64,000 bases of DNA. Source: a bacterium (lineage in GTDB: Bacteria; SZUA-79; Acidulodesulfobacterales; Acidulodesulfobacteraceae). Made by a program: the position numbers and the translations under genes. Location of the stretch: the NCBI GenBank assembly GCA_021845685.1, contig JAJZVN010000007.1:1-64000 (forward strand). Reading direction: 5' to 3'. Under the pieces are notes generated by a model. The model had not been told where the DNA came from and did not search any database. It saw only the letters and a program-made list of their open reading frames with translations. This document shows positions 36,790 to 45,384 of the stretch, in pieces; the first letter of the stretch is position 1; each line of letters starts with the position of its first letter.

Positions 36790-37103
36790 TTTTGTTTCCT
36801 GCTATTAATAACATTTAAAGAAGAAATTAATAATATAAAAAATATGAATATTAATTATTATTAATTCTATATAAATATTAATATATAAAATCAGAATAAA
36901 TATAATTACATAATCAAACTTATATTTTATCATATTTGTTATTATAATAACAATAAAAAACTAATATTGATTTTTGTATTAATAAAACAATTCAAAAAAC
37001 TTGATTTTAAACACAAAAGAATATTATAATAATTGAATTCCGTGCAATGTGCAATACGCATAATATAAACATTTAGACTTTATAAATAATTATATATAAT
37101 AAT
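36790..37103. other. Divergent promoter region between nadA and trpS
   Basis: This 314-base gap separates genes pointing away from each other. It is nearly all A and T, with one less A+T-rich patch at ttccgtgcaatgtgcaatac (37038-37057). I see no RNA gene, attenuator hairpin or T-box-like structure. The trpS start has no strong ribosome binding site. Confidence 0.5.
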
Positions 37104-38165
37104 ATGGATAATAATAAACAAAATCCTGCGGTAGCATCAGGATTTAAATTTGAAAGTCCTGATGCTATAGGTAAAATATACAGAAGAATATTGACTGGAG
37201 ATAGACCGACTGGTCCTCTTCATCTAGGGCATTATTGCGGCTCTCTAAAAAATAGGGTTGCACTTCAGGATAAATATGACACATTTATATTAATAGCAGA
37301 CATACAGGCTTTAACGACTAATTTTGATCATCCTGAACTTCTTAAACAAAATATATTACAGGTTGCATTAGATTATCTTGCAGTCGGAATTGCACCTGAA
37401 AAATCAACAATTATAATTCAATCAATGATTCCTGAGATAGCCGAATTGACAATATTTTTTTCAATGTTTATTTCAATAAATGCTTTAAAACATAATCCTA
37501 CTATTAAAACCGAAGCAAAAGAAAGAGGCTATAAAGAACTTAACTACGGTTTTTTAGGATATCCTGTAAGCCAAACCGCCGATATAACTATCTTTAAAGC
37601 CGACTTAGTTCCTGTCGGGATAGATCAATTGCCTCATATAGAATTATCAAGAAAAATAGTAAGGCGGTTTAATGATCTTTACGGCAGCGCTTTAATTGAA
37701 CCCGAAGCTCTTTTAAGCGAATTTCCAAAACTTATCGGTCTTGACGGAAATTTAAAAATGAGCAAGTCCTACGGGAATGCAATTTTTCTCTCTGATGATT
37801 TTGATACCGTAAAATCTAAAATAAGAACTGCTTTAACCGACAAGTCGCGTATTCATCCATCGGATCCCGGTCATCCCGATATATGCACAATTTTTTCATA
37901 TCATAAAACTTTTTCAAATATTGATTTAACGAAAAATACCGAAAATGACTGCATTAATGGTTCAATAGGGTGCGTGCAATGCAAAAATAATCTTTTTGAA
38001 TCGATTAAAAATATTTTAATTCCTATGAATGAAAAACGCCAATATTATAAAGAACGGGCTTCCGAAATTTGGGATATTTTACTAACCGGCACAAATAAGG
38101 CGAAAAAGATTGCCGAAGAAACCTTAAGGGAAGTAAAGAATAATATGAAAATTAATTATTTTTAA
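37104..38165 (+). CDS. trpS: Tryptophanyl-tRNA synthetase
   Basis: This class I synthetase charges tRNA-Trp. It has 353 residues. The HIGH-type motif is in GDRPTGPLHLGHYCGSL (about 32-48) and the KMSKS motif is exact (218-222, LKMSKSYGNAI). The family's VPVGIDQLPHIELSRKI and NYGFLGYPVSQTADI segments are present. The N-terminus carries about 25 extra polar residues before the catalytic core. The ATG is not preceded by a clear Shine-Dalgarno, so a slightly later start cannot be excluded. Confidence 0.95.
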   Translation: MDNNKQNPAVASGFKFESPDAIGKIYRRILTGDRPTGPLHLGHYCGSLKNRVALQDKYDTFILIADIQALTTNFDHPELLKQNILQVALDYLAVGIAPEKSTIIIQSMIPEIAELTIFFSMFISINALKHNPTIKTEAKERGYKELNYGFLGYPVSQTADITIFKADLVPVGIDQLPHIELSRKIVRRFNDLYGSALIEPEALLSEFPKLIGLDGNLKMSKSYGNAIFLSDDFDTVKSKIRTALTDKSRIHPSDPGHPDICTIFSYHKTFSNIDLTKNTENDCINGSIGCVQCKNNLFESIKNILIPMNEKRQYYKERASEIWDILLTGTNKAKKIAEETLREVKNNMKINYF

Positions 38166-38451
38166 TAAAAAGCGGCATATGCATTTATATTTATTATATA
38201 AATTTAATATATACAAAAGCTTACCGTGCCCGTTATTTACAAAAAAAAAATTTATATTTTTATCATATCAATAACTTATTCAATAACTTATATGTTTATA
38301 TTCTAATCAATAGGTATATATATTTTAATATATTTTTTTATTGCAATTTGCATGTATTTATAAATACTATTAAATACTATAAATACAATGATATGATATT
38401 ATGCTGCATTATGTAATTAATTAAAAAAATTAAAAATTAAGGAGAAAAAAC

Positions 38452-38829
38452 ATGGCTAACAAATTGTTTATTATGCTTCAAAATACAACACCGGATAATC
38501 CGCATCAATTAGGAGCTCCCTTTTTCCAGGCTGCTGCTGCTGCAACAATGGATTACGAAGTTGAAATGGTACTTACGGCAGATGCAGGACTTCTGATGAA
38601 AAAAGGCGTAGCGGAAAATTTAAGAGTAAAAACGGGGAGTCCTAAATCTGTATACGATTTCATTAAAGACGCCTATGAAGCGGGAGTTGTTCTCAAAGTA
38701 TGCACGCCTGCCTTAGAATTAAACAATTTTACAAAAGATGATCTTATACCTGAATGCAGCGGCGTCGTAGGCGGAGCCTATGTTGTAGAAATGGCAATGG
38801 ATGATGATGTGAAAGTGTTGGCTTATTGA
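38452..38829 (+). CDS. DsrE-family protein
   Basis: This 125-residue DsrE/DsrF-like protein has the N-terminal strand KLFIMLQNTTPDNPHQ, the helix APFFQAAAAATMDYEVEMVL, and the central strand with a cysteine in VVLKVCTPALELNNF. It ends with GAYVVEMAMDDDVKVLAY. The Cys followed by a short helix matches the persulfide-carrier position of the family. A good aaggag ribosome binding site lies 8 bases before ATG. It seems to be transcribed alone. It differs clearly from the other two DsrE-like proteins here, so the three are not recent duplicates. Confidence 0.82.
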   Translation: MANKLFIMLQNTTPDNPHQLGAPFFQAAAAATMDYEVEMVLTADAGLLMKKGVAENLRVKTGSPKSVYDFIKDAYEAGVVLKVCTPALELNNFTKDDLIPECSGVVGGAYVVEMAMDDDVKVLAY

Positions 38830-38833
38830 TTTG

Positions 38834-38955
38834 ATTTCCTTAATCCTACCATAGACATTTATTTTATGGACGACCGTTTCTCTCTCGGCTTATAGCCTCG
38901 TGAACAGAAACATTGAAATATCATTGACAGTTTCTAAGACAGGATTAAGGGATTT
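38834..38955 (-). mobile_element. Palindromic interspersed element, family C copy 3
   Basis: This 122-base element has imperfect inverted ends atttccttaatcct / aggattaagggattt. It contains, in reverse orientation, 43 bases of the family C module (38869-38911: gaccgtttctctctcggct ... gaacagaaac). The left end matches 10070-10083 exactly. It lies immediately after the DsrE gene. Confidence 0.65.
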
Positions 38956-39013
38956 AAATTGACTTGATTTATTTATAATTATTTTTATTAATTTATTATA
39001 TTATATTTTATAT

Positions 39014-39168
39014 TAACCCAACTTCACCGTTTTTATTATTATAAAATTATAACTTATTGATATTGTTGCATTTTATTTTTTATTTTGTAGTCCCCATAAA
39101 CATTTTTATTGCCCCCATAAATATAGTAATATCAATATGCTGCCGGTAATTATGGTGAAGTCGGGTTA
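39014..39168. mobile_element. MITE-like element, family B copy B2
   Basis: This 155-base element runs from TA to TA with the ends taacccaacttcaccg and ggtgaagtcgggtta. Its interior (ttgcattttattttttattt, tagtccccataaacattttt) is almost identical to that of B3 and B4. It lies between the converging DsrE and BadF-like genes, ending 16 bases before the BadF-like stop codon. With family C copy 3 it accounts for most of this 355-base gap. Confidence 0.92.
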
Positions 39169-39184
39169 AGAGTTTTTTAAGAAT

Positions 39185-39832
39185 TTATACCCTGCTTGCG
39201 GAATATTCAAGAACTCCTTCTATCAGGGTGAATCTATCTAAGCAGATTGTCTCACACGGCATAGATTTTACAAAAAGTTCATTGTTTACTAATCCTCCTG
39301 TCAAATAAATTTTAGCAGGTCTTCTTGCAAACCTATACATTGACATGCATATTCCTTTTATTAATCTTGCGGCGGCAATGCTTGGTTCAACATTAGAAGC
39401 AACCATATCAAAAACATGTCCCATTCCTAAAAGCCCGCATGTAGCAACGATAAATTCTTTTTGAGGTTCTATTTTATTATAATCTAAATTTAAATAATTT
39501 CCCAAAATTTCTATAGCCTGCCCTGTAAATGCCCCGCATTCCGTATTCCAATCGCTATGAATAAAATTGCCGTCTTCAAAAACAACATACTTTGCATCTC
39601 TTGAGCCTACATCCAATAAAGTGAAGGATTTTTCTTTTATCAGTCTCTTGCCCGCATAAGAAAGAGCTATTATTTCATTTACGGATTGTTTTGCAAATCT
39701 ATCTATATTATGTCCTGTTCCTATATCTGCCCTAAATGTTTTTTCAATGTCCGCAACTTTTTTAACAGTCTTTTCATTAGTTTCGGTATTTAAAATTTTA
39801 GCATATGTGGTTCCCGCATCTAAAAGTATCAT
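39185..39832 (-). CDS. BadF/BadG/BcrA/BcrD-type ATPase (dehydratase-activase-like)
   Basis: This 215-residue ASKHA-fold ATPase has phosphate 1 MILLDAGTTYAKIL, phosphate 2 LLDVGSRDAKYVVFEDG, the conserved cysteine in NTECGAFTGQAIEIL, and the adenosine motif AKIYLTGGLVNNELF. Activators of 2-hydroxyacyl-CoA dehydratases and benzoyl-CoA reductase subunits share this layout, and the Cys would help hold a 4Fe-4S cluster at the dimer interface. It is shorter than the typical 255-270 residues, with a shortened region after the first strand pair. It lies 149 bases after an unassigned 308-residue gene on the same strand, probably its partner. Confidence 0.8.
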   Translation of the reverse strand: MILLDAGTTYAKILNTETNEKTVKKVADIEKTFRADIGTGHNIDRFAKQSVNEIIALSYAGKRLIKEKSFTLLDVGSRDAKYVVFEDGNFIHSDWNTECGAFTGQAIEILGNYLNLDYNKIEPQKEFIVATCGLLGMGHVFDMVASNVEPSIAAARLIKGICMSMYRFARRPAKIYLTGGLVNNELFVKSMPCETICLDRFTLIEGVLEYSASRV

Positions 39833-39981
39833 TATAATATTTCCGCCTTAGTTTTATCATTATTAATATTAATAAATATTTCAAAATTGACGACAGAGAT
39901 TGTTAAATATACCGCAATGCATTAAAAACATTAATATGAAATCATATCGGCAATTTTAGGATAGATAAGTAATAAATTATA

Positions 39982-40908
39982 TTAAACAACCACTCCGTTA
40001 AGCTGCAAAAATGCTGTTAACTTTGCCACTGTGCTTCTTGTAAGTCCTAAATCCATATCAATAAAAATACCCCTCGGATGTTTGCTTGCAAGATAAGATG
40101 CAAGCCCTGCTTTTGGACAAAAACTTTGCGCAAAAAAAACAGTAGGCACATCAGGGTCAAATTCTAACTCAAGTTTTAAGTCGCCCGGCGTCAGGTTTTC
40201 AACACATCTTGTCCAGCCATAAATATGAGTTTCATCAGGAAAATAACTTGCTAAGGAAAAATCTCCCCACGGAGGCGTTCCCCAGAATGCGCATTTAGGC
40301 TTAATATATTCAGGCTTGAAGGGTTTTTTCTTTTCAATATCTCTATAAAAATAGCCTGCAATTTGACCAAATTTGTCATCTAATGGGATGCCGCTTTTGC
40401 AAATAAAATCCCCTTTCCTTTCGATATCATTGTTTTTAACGCGGGTTAATTTTATTTTTAATTCATTTTCAATAAAATCGGCAATAAATCCCATTTCATT
40501 GCATCTTGCTATTTCTGAATCTTCAATTATTATCTCCGATATAGGATTCCTTCCCACAAGAACGGAATCAACGACATCCTCCGTCCAATAATCCGTTGCG
40601 GCTAAAATATTGGCTATAATCCGTTTAATTTGAGCGCAATATGCTTTAGGAAGAATATTTTCCGTGGGTTCGGTAATTAATTTATCTATCTTATACATAT
40701 CTAAAGACAATACGATAGCATTTTTTTTAATAAGATCTTCCATAATTTCTTTTGGAGGAATACCTATAATTCCGACAAACGGCTTGTCTTTAGGATTTAG
40801 AAGAAACGATTTTTCCTTGCCCTTAACAAATCCATGTCTTGTTAAAACCATATCCTGCATAGGGCTATAACCGGTATTATCATTATCTTCCACTTTTGCA
40901 ATCCTCAA
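39982..40908 (-). CDS. Unassigned protein paired with a BadF-like ATPase
   Basis: I do not recognise this 308-residue protein. It has no signal peptide or membrane segment. It contains six cysteines, in YCAQIKR, ARCNEM, FICKSG, PKCAFW, TRCVEN and SFCPKAG, enough for an iron-sulfur cluster. Two Trp/Gly/Pro-rich stretches stand out: CAFWGTPPWGDFSLASYF and VFFAQSFCPKAGLASYLASK. Partners of BadF-like activators are commonly dehydratase or reductase subunits with HgdB-type folds. By context it could be a divergent or minimal relative of those, but no clear motif proves it. It is probably cotranscribed with the ATPase gene that follows. Confidence 0.6.
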   Translation of the reverse strand: MRIAKVEDNDNTGYSPMQDMVLTRHGFVKGKEKSFLLNPKDKPFVGIIGIPPKEIMEDLIKKNAIVLSLDMYKIDKLITEPTENILPKAYCAQIKRIIANILAATDYWTEDVVDSVLVGRNPISEIIIEDSEIARCNEMGFIADFIENELKIKLTRVKNNDIERKGDFICKSGIPLDDKFGQIAGYFYRDIEKKKPFKPEYIKPKCAFWGTPPWGDFSLASYFPDETHIYGWTRCVENLTPGDLKLELEFDPDVPTVFFAQSFCPKAGLASYLASKHPRGIFIDMDLGLTRSTVAKLTAFLQLNGVVV

Positions 40909-41192
40909 ATTTAATATAACAATTTCTTAAGCTATATTATTATTATGGATAATTACTCTTAAATCTTACGATTTAAGCATCGTCCCGTTAAGGTGTGGTA
41001 ATTGACCTGTTAAGTTTTAAATATAATATAAATTTTTAACTTTAAATATGACTTTTATCACACAAAAAATAAATATACTTGATAAACATTTAAATAATAA
41101 TTTACTTAATTAAGTATGTCAAAAAATGCTAAATGAATTATTTTAATAAATGACTTAAAATAATTATTAGAAAAGTATTTAAAAATATTAAA

Positions 41193-42107
41193 TCAGCAAA
41201 CATCGCATATATATTCTTCCGCCATAGTAGCGGCTAATGCTCCGTCTCCCACAGCCGTAGCCACTTGAAGCAGTTTTTTTGCGCGAACGTCTCCTGCACA
41301 AAAAACTCCCGGCATAGATGTCATAAGAGTATACGGATCTGTTTTAATGAAACCGTATTCGTCTTTTTCAATATTGTTTACAAAAGTTGTCTGCGGTTTT
41401 ATACCGACAAATATAAAAACTCCCTTAACAGGAATTATCGTCTTCTCTTTAGTTTTTACGTTTTCTATAGTTAACGACTCTACCGTCTGATGACCGTTTA
41501 TCGAAATCGGTATATGTTCTAATTTAAGCATAACATTTTTGGCATTATGAAGTCTTTCCTGAATAATCTTTTCTGCCCTTAGCTCTTTTCTTCTATGTAC
41601 CAGAACAATAGACTTTGTAATTCTTGCAAGATAATTAGCTTCTTTAACGGCTGTATCTCCTCCGCCTATAACTGCAATATCCTGATCTCTAAAAAATGGA
41701 CCGTCGCAGGTTGCGCAATACGAAACTCCTCTGCCGGTAAGCTCTTTTTCTCCCTGTATTCCAAGCTTTTTAGGGGATGCTCCGACGGCAATAATAACAG
41801 TCTTTGTATCGTAATCGGTTTCTACGCCTTTCAATGTCTTGAGCTCGCCATTATCTTTAATTTCTTTTATCTCGTCAAAAACTATTTTTAATCCGAAGCT
41901 TTTAGCATGTTCTTCAAATTTATCCATAAGTTCTGCCCCTGAAAGAGACGGAAAACCTGGGTAATTTTCAATAACATCGGAGACGGCAATCTGCCCCCCC
42001 GTAGCCATTTTTTCTATTAATATAATGTTAAGCCTTGCCCTTAAAGCATATATGGCTGCAGACAATCCTGCCGGACCGCCCCCTATAATTACCATATCAT
42101 AAACCAT
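41193..42107 (-). CDS. trxB: Thioredoxin-disulfide reductase
   Basis: This FAD/NADPH flavoenzyme reduces thioredoxin. It has 304 residues. The FAD-binding GGGPAGLSAAIYALRA (about 9-24), the redox CATCDG pair, the second dinucleotide motif AVIGGGDTAVKEANYL with VHRRKELRAEK, and the C-terminal GVFCAGDVRAKKLLQVATAVGDG are all present. An aaggagg ribosome binding site precedes the ATG. No thioredoxin gene is adjacent. The 284-base gap to the previous gene holds an 8-bp stem (cttaaatc / gatttaag) but no gene I can support. Confidence 0.96.
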   Translation of the reverse strand: MVYDMVIIGGGPAGLSAAIYALRARLNIILIEKMATGGQIAVSDVIENYPGFPSLSGAELMDKFEEHAKSFGLKIVFDEIKEIKDNGELKTLKGVETDYDTKTVIIAVGASPKKLGIQGEKELTGRGVSYCATCDGPFFRDQDIAVIGGGDTAVKEANYLARITKSIVLVHRRKELRAEKIIQERLHNAKNVMLKLEHIPISINGHQTVESLTIENVKTKEKTIIPVKGVFIFVGIKPQTTFVNNIEKDEYGFIKTDPYTLMTSMPGVFCAGDVRAKKLLQVATAVGDGALAATMAEEYICDVC

Positions 42108-42367
42108 TTTACCTCCTTGAAATTCACTTAATTTAGTATTAATTCTTAGTAGTATATATTAATTCTTAGTTTGGCGTTTAGCGGTCATCTGATATTGTTT
42201 ATTATTGAAATATCATTATTAATTATTTTCTATTGCAGGATTAATCTTATTTAATTATTGAATTTTTTGTATTTATATTGTAATTTAAAGAATATTTATG
42301 TAATATTTTATTTAAATATTTAATAATAATATTGAATCATATTAATTAAATATTATAAATCAAACTA

Positions 42368-43942
42368 TTGAAAAAATCATTAAAAAAATCATTAAATCTT
42401 TTACAGCTTACCTTTGCTTCTACAGGTGCCATAATCGGCTCAGGCTGGCTTCTTGGAATATATTTTAGCGCAAAATACACAGGTCCTTCGTCTATTATTT
42501 CATGGATAGCCGGCGGTTTTGCGGTAATACTTATAGCGCTTGTTTACAGTGAATTAGGAAGTATGCTGCCGTTGGCAGGCGGTATTGCCCGATATCCCAA
42601 ATATACTCACGGCGCTCTTTTAGGTTTTATTTCAAGCTGGATATTGATAATATCAGGGGCAGCCGTTAGTTCAATAGAAGCGGAGGCTTCAGTTCAATAT
42701 CTAAACTATTATATACACGGACTTTATATAAATTCTTCACTTACGCCTTCAGGTCTATTAATAACATTTTTTATACTTCTATTATTTTTTATTATTAATA
42801 TATTCGGAGTAAAAATTTTTGCGAAAACTAATACATTTTTAACTTGGTTTAAATTAGCCATACCTGTAATTGTTGCATCTGTTTTAACTTATGCCGCCTT
42901 TAAAAGTAATAATATTTCATCTCTGAATCATTACAGTTTTATGCCTTACGGATTTGGCGGAATGATGAAAAGCATATCTTTAGGCGGCATTATGTTCTCT
43001 TTCTTAGGATTTAGACAGGCAGTAGAACTTGCCGGCGAATCTAAAAATCCGGGAAGAGATGTTCCATTGGCTACAATAATATCGGTAATTATAGGAATAA
43101 TTATTTATGGAGCGCTGTCTCTAAGTTTTATTTTCGCGGTTCCTTTTGTAAAATCAAATAACTGGCACGCCTTAAATTATTCTTCACCTTTTATAAGCTT
43201 ATCTCAAAACTATAACCTGATTTTTTTGACGGTGCTTATAATTATCGGCGCTATTATTTCTCCGTTTGGAACGGGGTTAACATATATGAGTACTACTTCG
43301 AGAGTCAGCTACGCTATGTCAAAAATGAATTTTTTGCCGCGTAAACTTTCGCAATTCAACAAATACGGCATTGCATATATTTCGCTTATTTTTATATTTT
43401 GTCTTTCCGTCATATATCTGATGCCTTTTCCAAGCTGGCAATCTTTAGTGGGAATAATAACATCAAGTATTGTATTTACTTATATACTCGGTCCTGTGAG
43501 CCTGATGTCTTTCAGAAAGCTGACCCCTAATCTTAAAAGGCCGTTTTATCTTCCTTTTGCCGCTATAATATCTCCAATCGCTTTTATTATCGGCTCGTTA
43601 ATAATTTACTGGTCCGGCTTCGGAGTTTTATGGAAACTTTTTATCGGTATAGCGGTTGGATGTATTATATTTATAATAAAAGATTATAAGAAAAAAGATT
43701 TTAAAAGAAATTTTCTGCCCGGACTATGGTTTTTATTTTATATAATTACGATAATAATTTTATCATATTTAGGAAGCAAAAATTTTGGCGGGATAAATAT
43801 ACTCAAATTTCCGTATGATGTAATAGCAGTCATAATAGCTTCTTTAATCTACTATGCCATATCTATACAAACATTTATTAAAACAGATGAAATTAAAATG
43901 ATTTTGGAAGAACAATTTATAAGTGAAGAATTTGACGAATAA
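42368..43942 (+). CDS. APC-family amino acid permease
   Basis: This 524-residue inner-membrane transporter has about twelve to fourteen helices. The APC signature in helix 1, FASTGAIIGSGWLLGIYFSA, contains the unwound G-S-G substrate site. The helix 6 region reads GGIMFSFLGFRQAVELAGESKNPGRDVP, the typical 'F.f.G...a...aEE..nP.r..P' pattern with Glu retained. The substrate cannot be assigned. The start codon is TTG, followed by a repeated KKSLKKSL. No Shine-Dalgarno is obvious, so a later start is possible but would cut into helix 1. A family B element follows. Confidence 0.88.
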   Translation: MKKSLKKSLNLLQLTFASTGAIIGSGWLLGIYFSAKYTGPSSIISWIAGGFAVILIALVYSELGSMLPLAGGIARYPKYTHGALLGFISSWILIISGAAVSSIEAEASVQYLNYYIHGLYINSSLTPSGLLITFFILLLFFIINIFGVKIFAKTNTFLTWFKLAIPVIVASVLTYAAFKSNNISSLNHYSFMPYGFGGMMKSISLGGIMFSFLGFRQAVELAGESKNPGRDVPLATIISVIIGIIIYGALSLSFIFAVPFVKSNNWHALNYSSPFISLSQNYNLIFLTVLIIIGAIISPFGTGLTYMSTTSRVSYAMSKMNFLPRKLSQFNKYGIAYISLIFIFCLSVIYLMPFPSWQSLVGIITSSIVFTYILGPVSLMSFRKLTPNLKRPFYLPFAAIISPIAFIIGSLIIYWSGFGVLWKLFIGIAVGCIIFIIKDYKKKDFKRNFLPGLWFLFYIITIIILSYLGSKNFGGINILKFPYDVIAVIIASLIYYAISIQTFIKTDEIKMILEEQFISEEFDE

Positions 43943-43969
43943 TATTCTATCGGTAAACTAAGATTGTTT

Positions 43970-44122
43970 TAACTCAACTTCACCGTTTTTATTATTATAA
44001 AATTATAACTTATTGATATTGTTGCATTTTATTTTTTATTTTGTAGTCCCCATAGACATTTTTATTGCCCCATAAATATAGTAGTATCAATATGCTGCTG
44101 GTAATTATGGTGAAGTTGTTTA
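43970..44122. mobile_element. MITE-like element, family B copy B3
   Basis: This 153-base element runs from TA to TA with the ends taactcaacttcaccg and ggtgaagttgttta. It is nearly identical to B2 and B4 inside. It fills the space between the converging APC permease and YajR-like genes and stops one base before the latter's TAG stop codon. Confidence 0.92.
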
Positions 44123-44123
44123 A

Positions 44124-45296
44124 CTATTTTTTAATTTTTACGAGAGATAATCGGCTTATCATAATATATAGCGAAACAGAACACGCGACTAAAATAATAG
44201 GAATAATTCCAAAATAATTTTTAAATAAAAATCCTGCGAGAACTCCTCCTACAAAACTTCCTGAAAATTGAAAAGTATTATATATGCCCATTGATGTTCC
44301 GACAAAAGAGGGGTCTGAAACTGAAGAAACTAAAGACGGCATTATAGGTTCGGTAATTGAAAATCCCATGAAAAATAAAATGCCTCCTATTATTATAACG
44401 GGCAGCGCATACATTTCGCTATTCGAAAATACAAACAATGCCGCAATTCCCATCAGCAGATAACTTAATTTCAGCAAATGAGTTTCGTATCCCATATCGG
44501 CTTTTTTTGAAGCTTTCATCATTGCAAATAAAGCAAATACGACCATAGGGATCAGCACCTTATAATAATCTGCCGTTCCCAACCGCAATTTGACTATCAT
44601 CGGAAGCGCAAAAAAGAAAACCGTCATAAAAAAAGATAATATAAAGCCCTGAATAGAAAGATTGGCAACTATTTTATTTTTAAATATATTTATAAATCTG
44701 CTAAAAGACATCTCTACTTCTTTAAGAATTTTTTTGTTTTTAGGTTCTTCAACAAATAAATAAATAAAAATTGCAGACAATATTCCAAGCGCACCTGAAA
44801 AATAAAATAAAAATGGATATCCGAAATACAGCGAAAGAAGCGGTCCAAGAACTATGCCGACTACAAAACTCAAACCGATAGGAATTCCAAGATACGCAAG
44901 AGCCGTAGCCCTTTGTTTTTCCGAAACCGTATCGGCAACAAGAGCAAAGGCAACTGAACTTTCAGCTGCAACCCCTTGTAAAAATCTTAATAAAATCAAT
45001 TCTAAAATATTGGAAGAGAAACCTATTAAAATAGTAAAAATGCCAAAAAGCAGCATTCCTACAAAAAGTATGTTCTTTCTGCCGTATTTATCCGATAAAT
45101 ATCCGAAAGGTATCTGAAATATTGCTCTTGACAAACCATATATTCCAAAAGCAAGGCCTATAAGTAAATAACTATTTGTAAATTGGCGGGCATACAACGT
45201 AAATACCGGCAGTATCAAAAACACGGCCAGCATTCTTAATCCTACAACGGAACTCATTGCGCCGATAGTTTTTTTTTGGGCAGAGGTAAATGACAT
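44124..45296 (-). CDS. MFS transporter, YajR-like
   Basis: This 390-residue twelve-helix major-facilitator exporter opens VVGLRMLAVFLILPVFTLYA, which strongly resembles YajR-type transporters. Motif A reads GYLSDKYGRKNILFVG, the usual G-x-(L/I)-(S/A)-D-(K/R)-x-G-R-K, and the helix 4 motif is RFLQGVAAESSVAFALVAD. The C-terminal cytoplasmic domain found in the enterobacterial YajR is absent, since the protein stops after helix 12. The substrate is unknown. It appears to be a single gene, ending at a family B element. Confidence 0.85.
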   Translation of the reverse strand: MSFTSAQKKTIGAMSSVVGLRMLAVFLILPVFTLYARQFTNSYLLIGLAFGIYGLSRAIFQIPFGYLSDKYGRKNILFVGMLLFGIFTILIGFSSNILELILLRFLQGVAAESSVAFALVADTVSEKQRATALAYLGIPIGLSFVVGIVLGPLLSLYFGYPFLFYFSGALGILSAIFIYLFVEEPKNKKILKEVEMSFSRFINIFKNKIVANLSIQGFILSFFMTVFFFALPMIVKLRLGTADYYKVLIPMVVFALFAMMKASKKADMGYETHLLKLSYLLMGIAALFVFSNSEMYALPVIIIGGILFFMGFSITEPIMPSLVSSVSDPSFVGTSMGIYNTFQFSGSFVGGVLAGFLFKNYFGIIPIILVACSVSLYIMISRLSLVKIKK

Positions 45297-45384
45297 GGTA
45301 TTGAATTATATCAAAACTTTAATCGCCATTCAATCAAATAAATCTTTCTCTATATATAATATAATTATAAATATATCGCAGATT

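Noticed and set aside
39930-39965. Another gccgataga-type element end (catatcggcaattttaggat)
   Set aside because: A single short match in A+T-rich sequence, without a partner end or the 66-bp module.
40958-41020. Small hairpin and the stretch cgtcccgttaaggtgtggta as a transposase tail
   Set aside because: The reverse strand gives only a few short peptide pieces with no motif I can name, so there is no support beyond a slightly higher G+C content.
42160-42250. A further family C copy before the APC permease
   Set aside because: Only tagcggtcatc and a nearby attgaaatatcatt ... aggattaa are shared; this is too short and diverged to call, though it may be a decayed copy.
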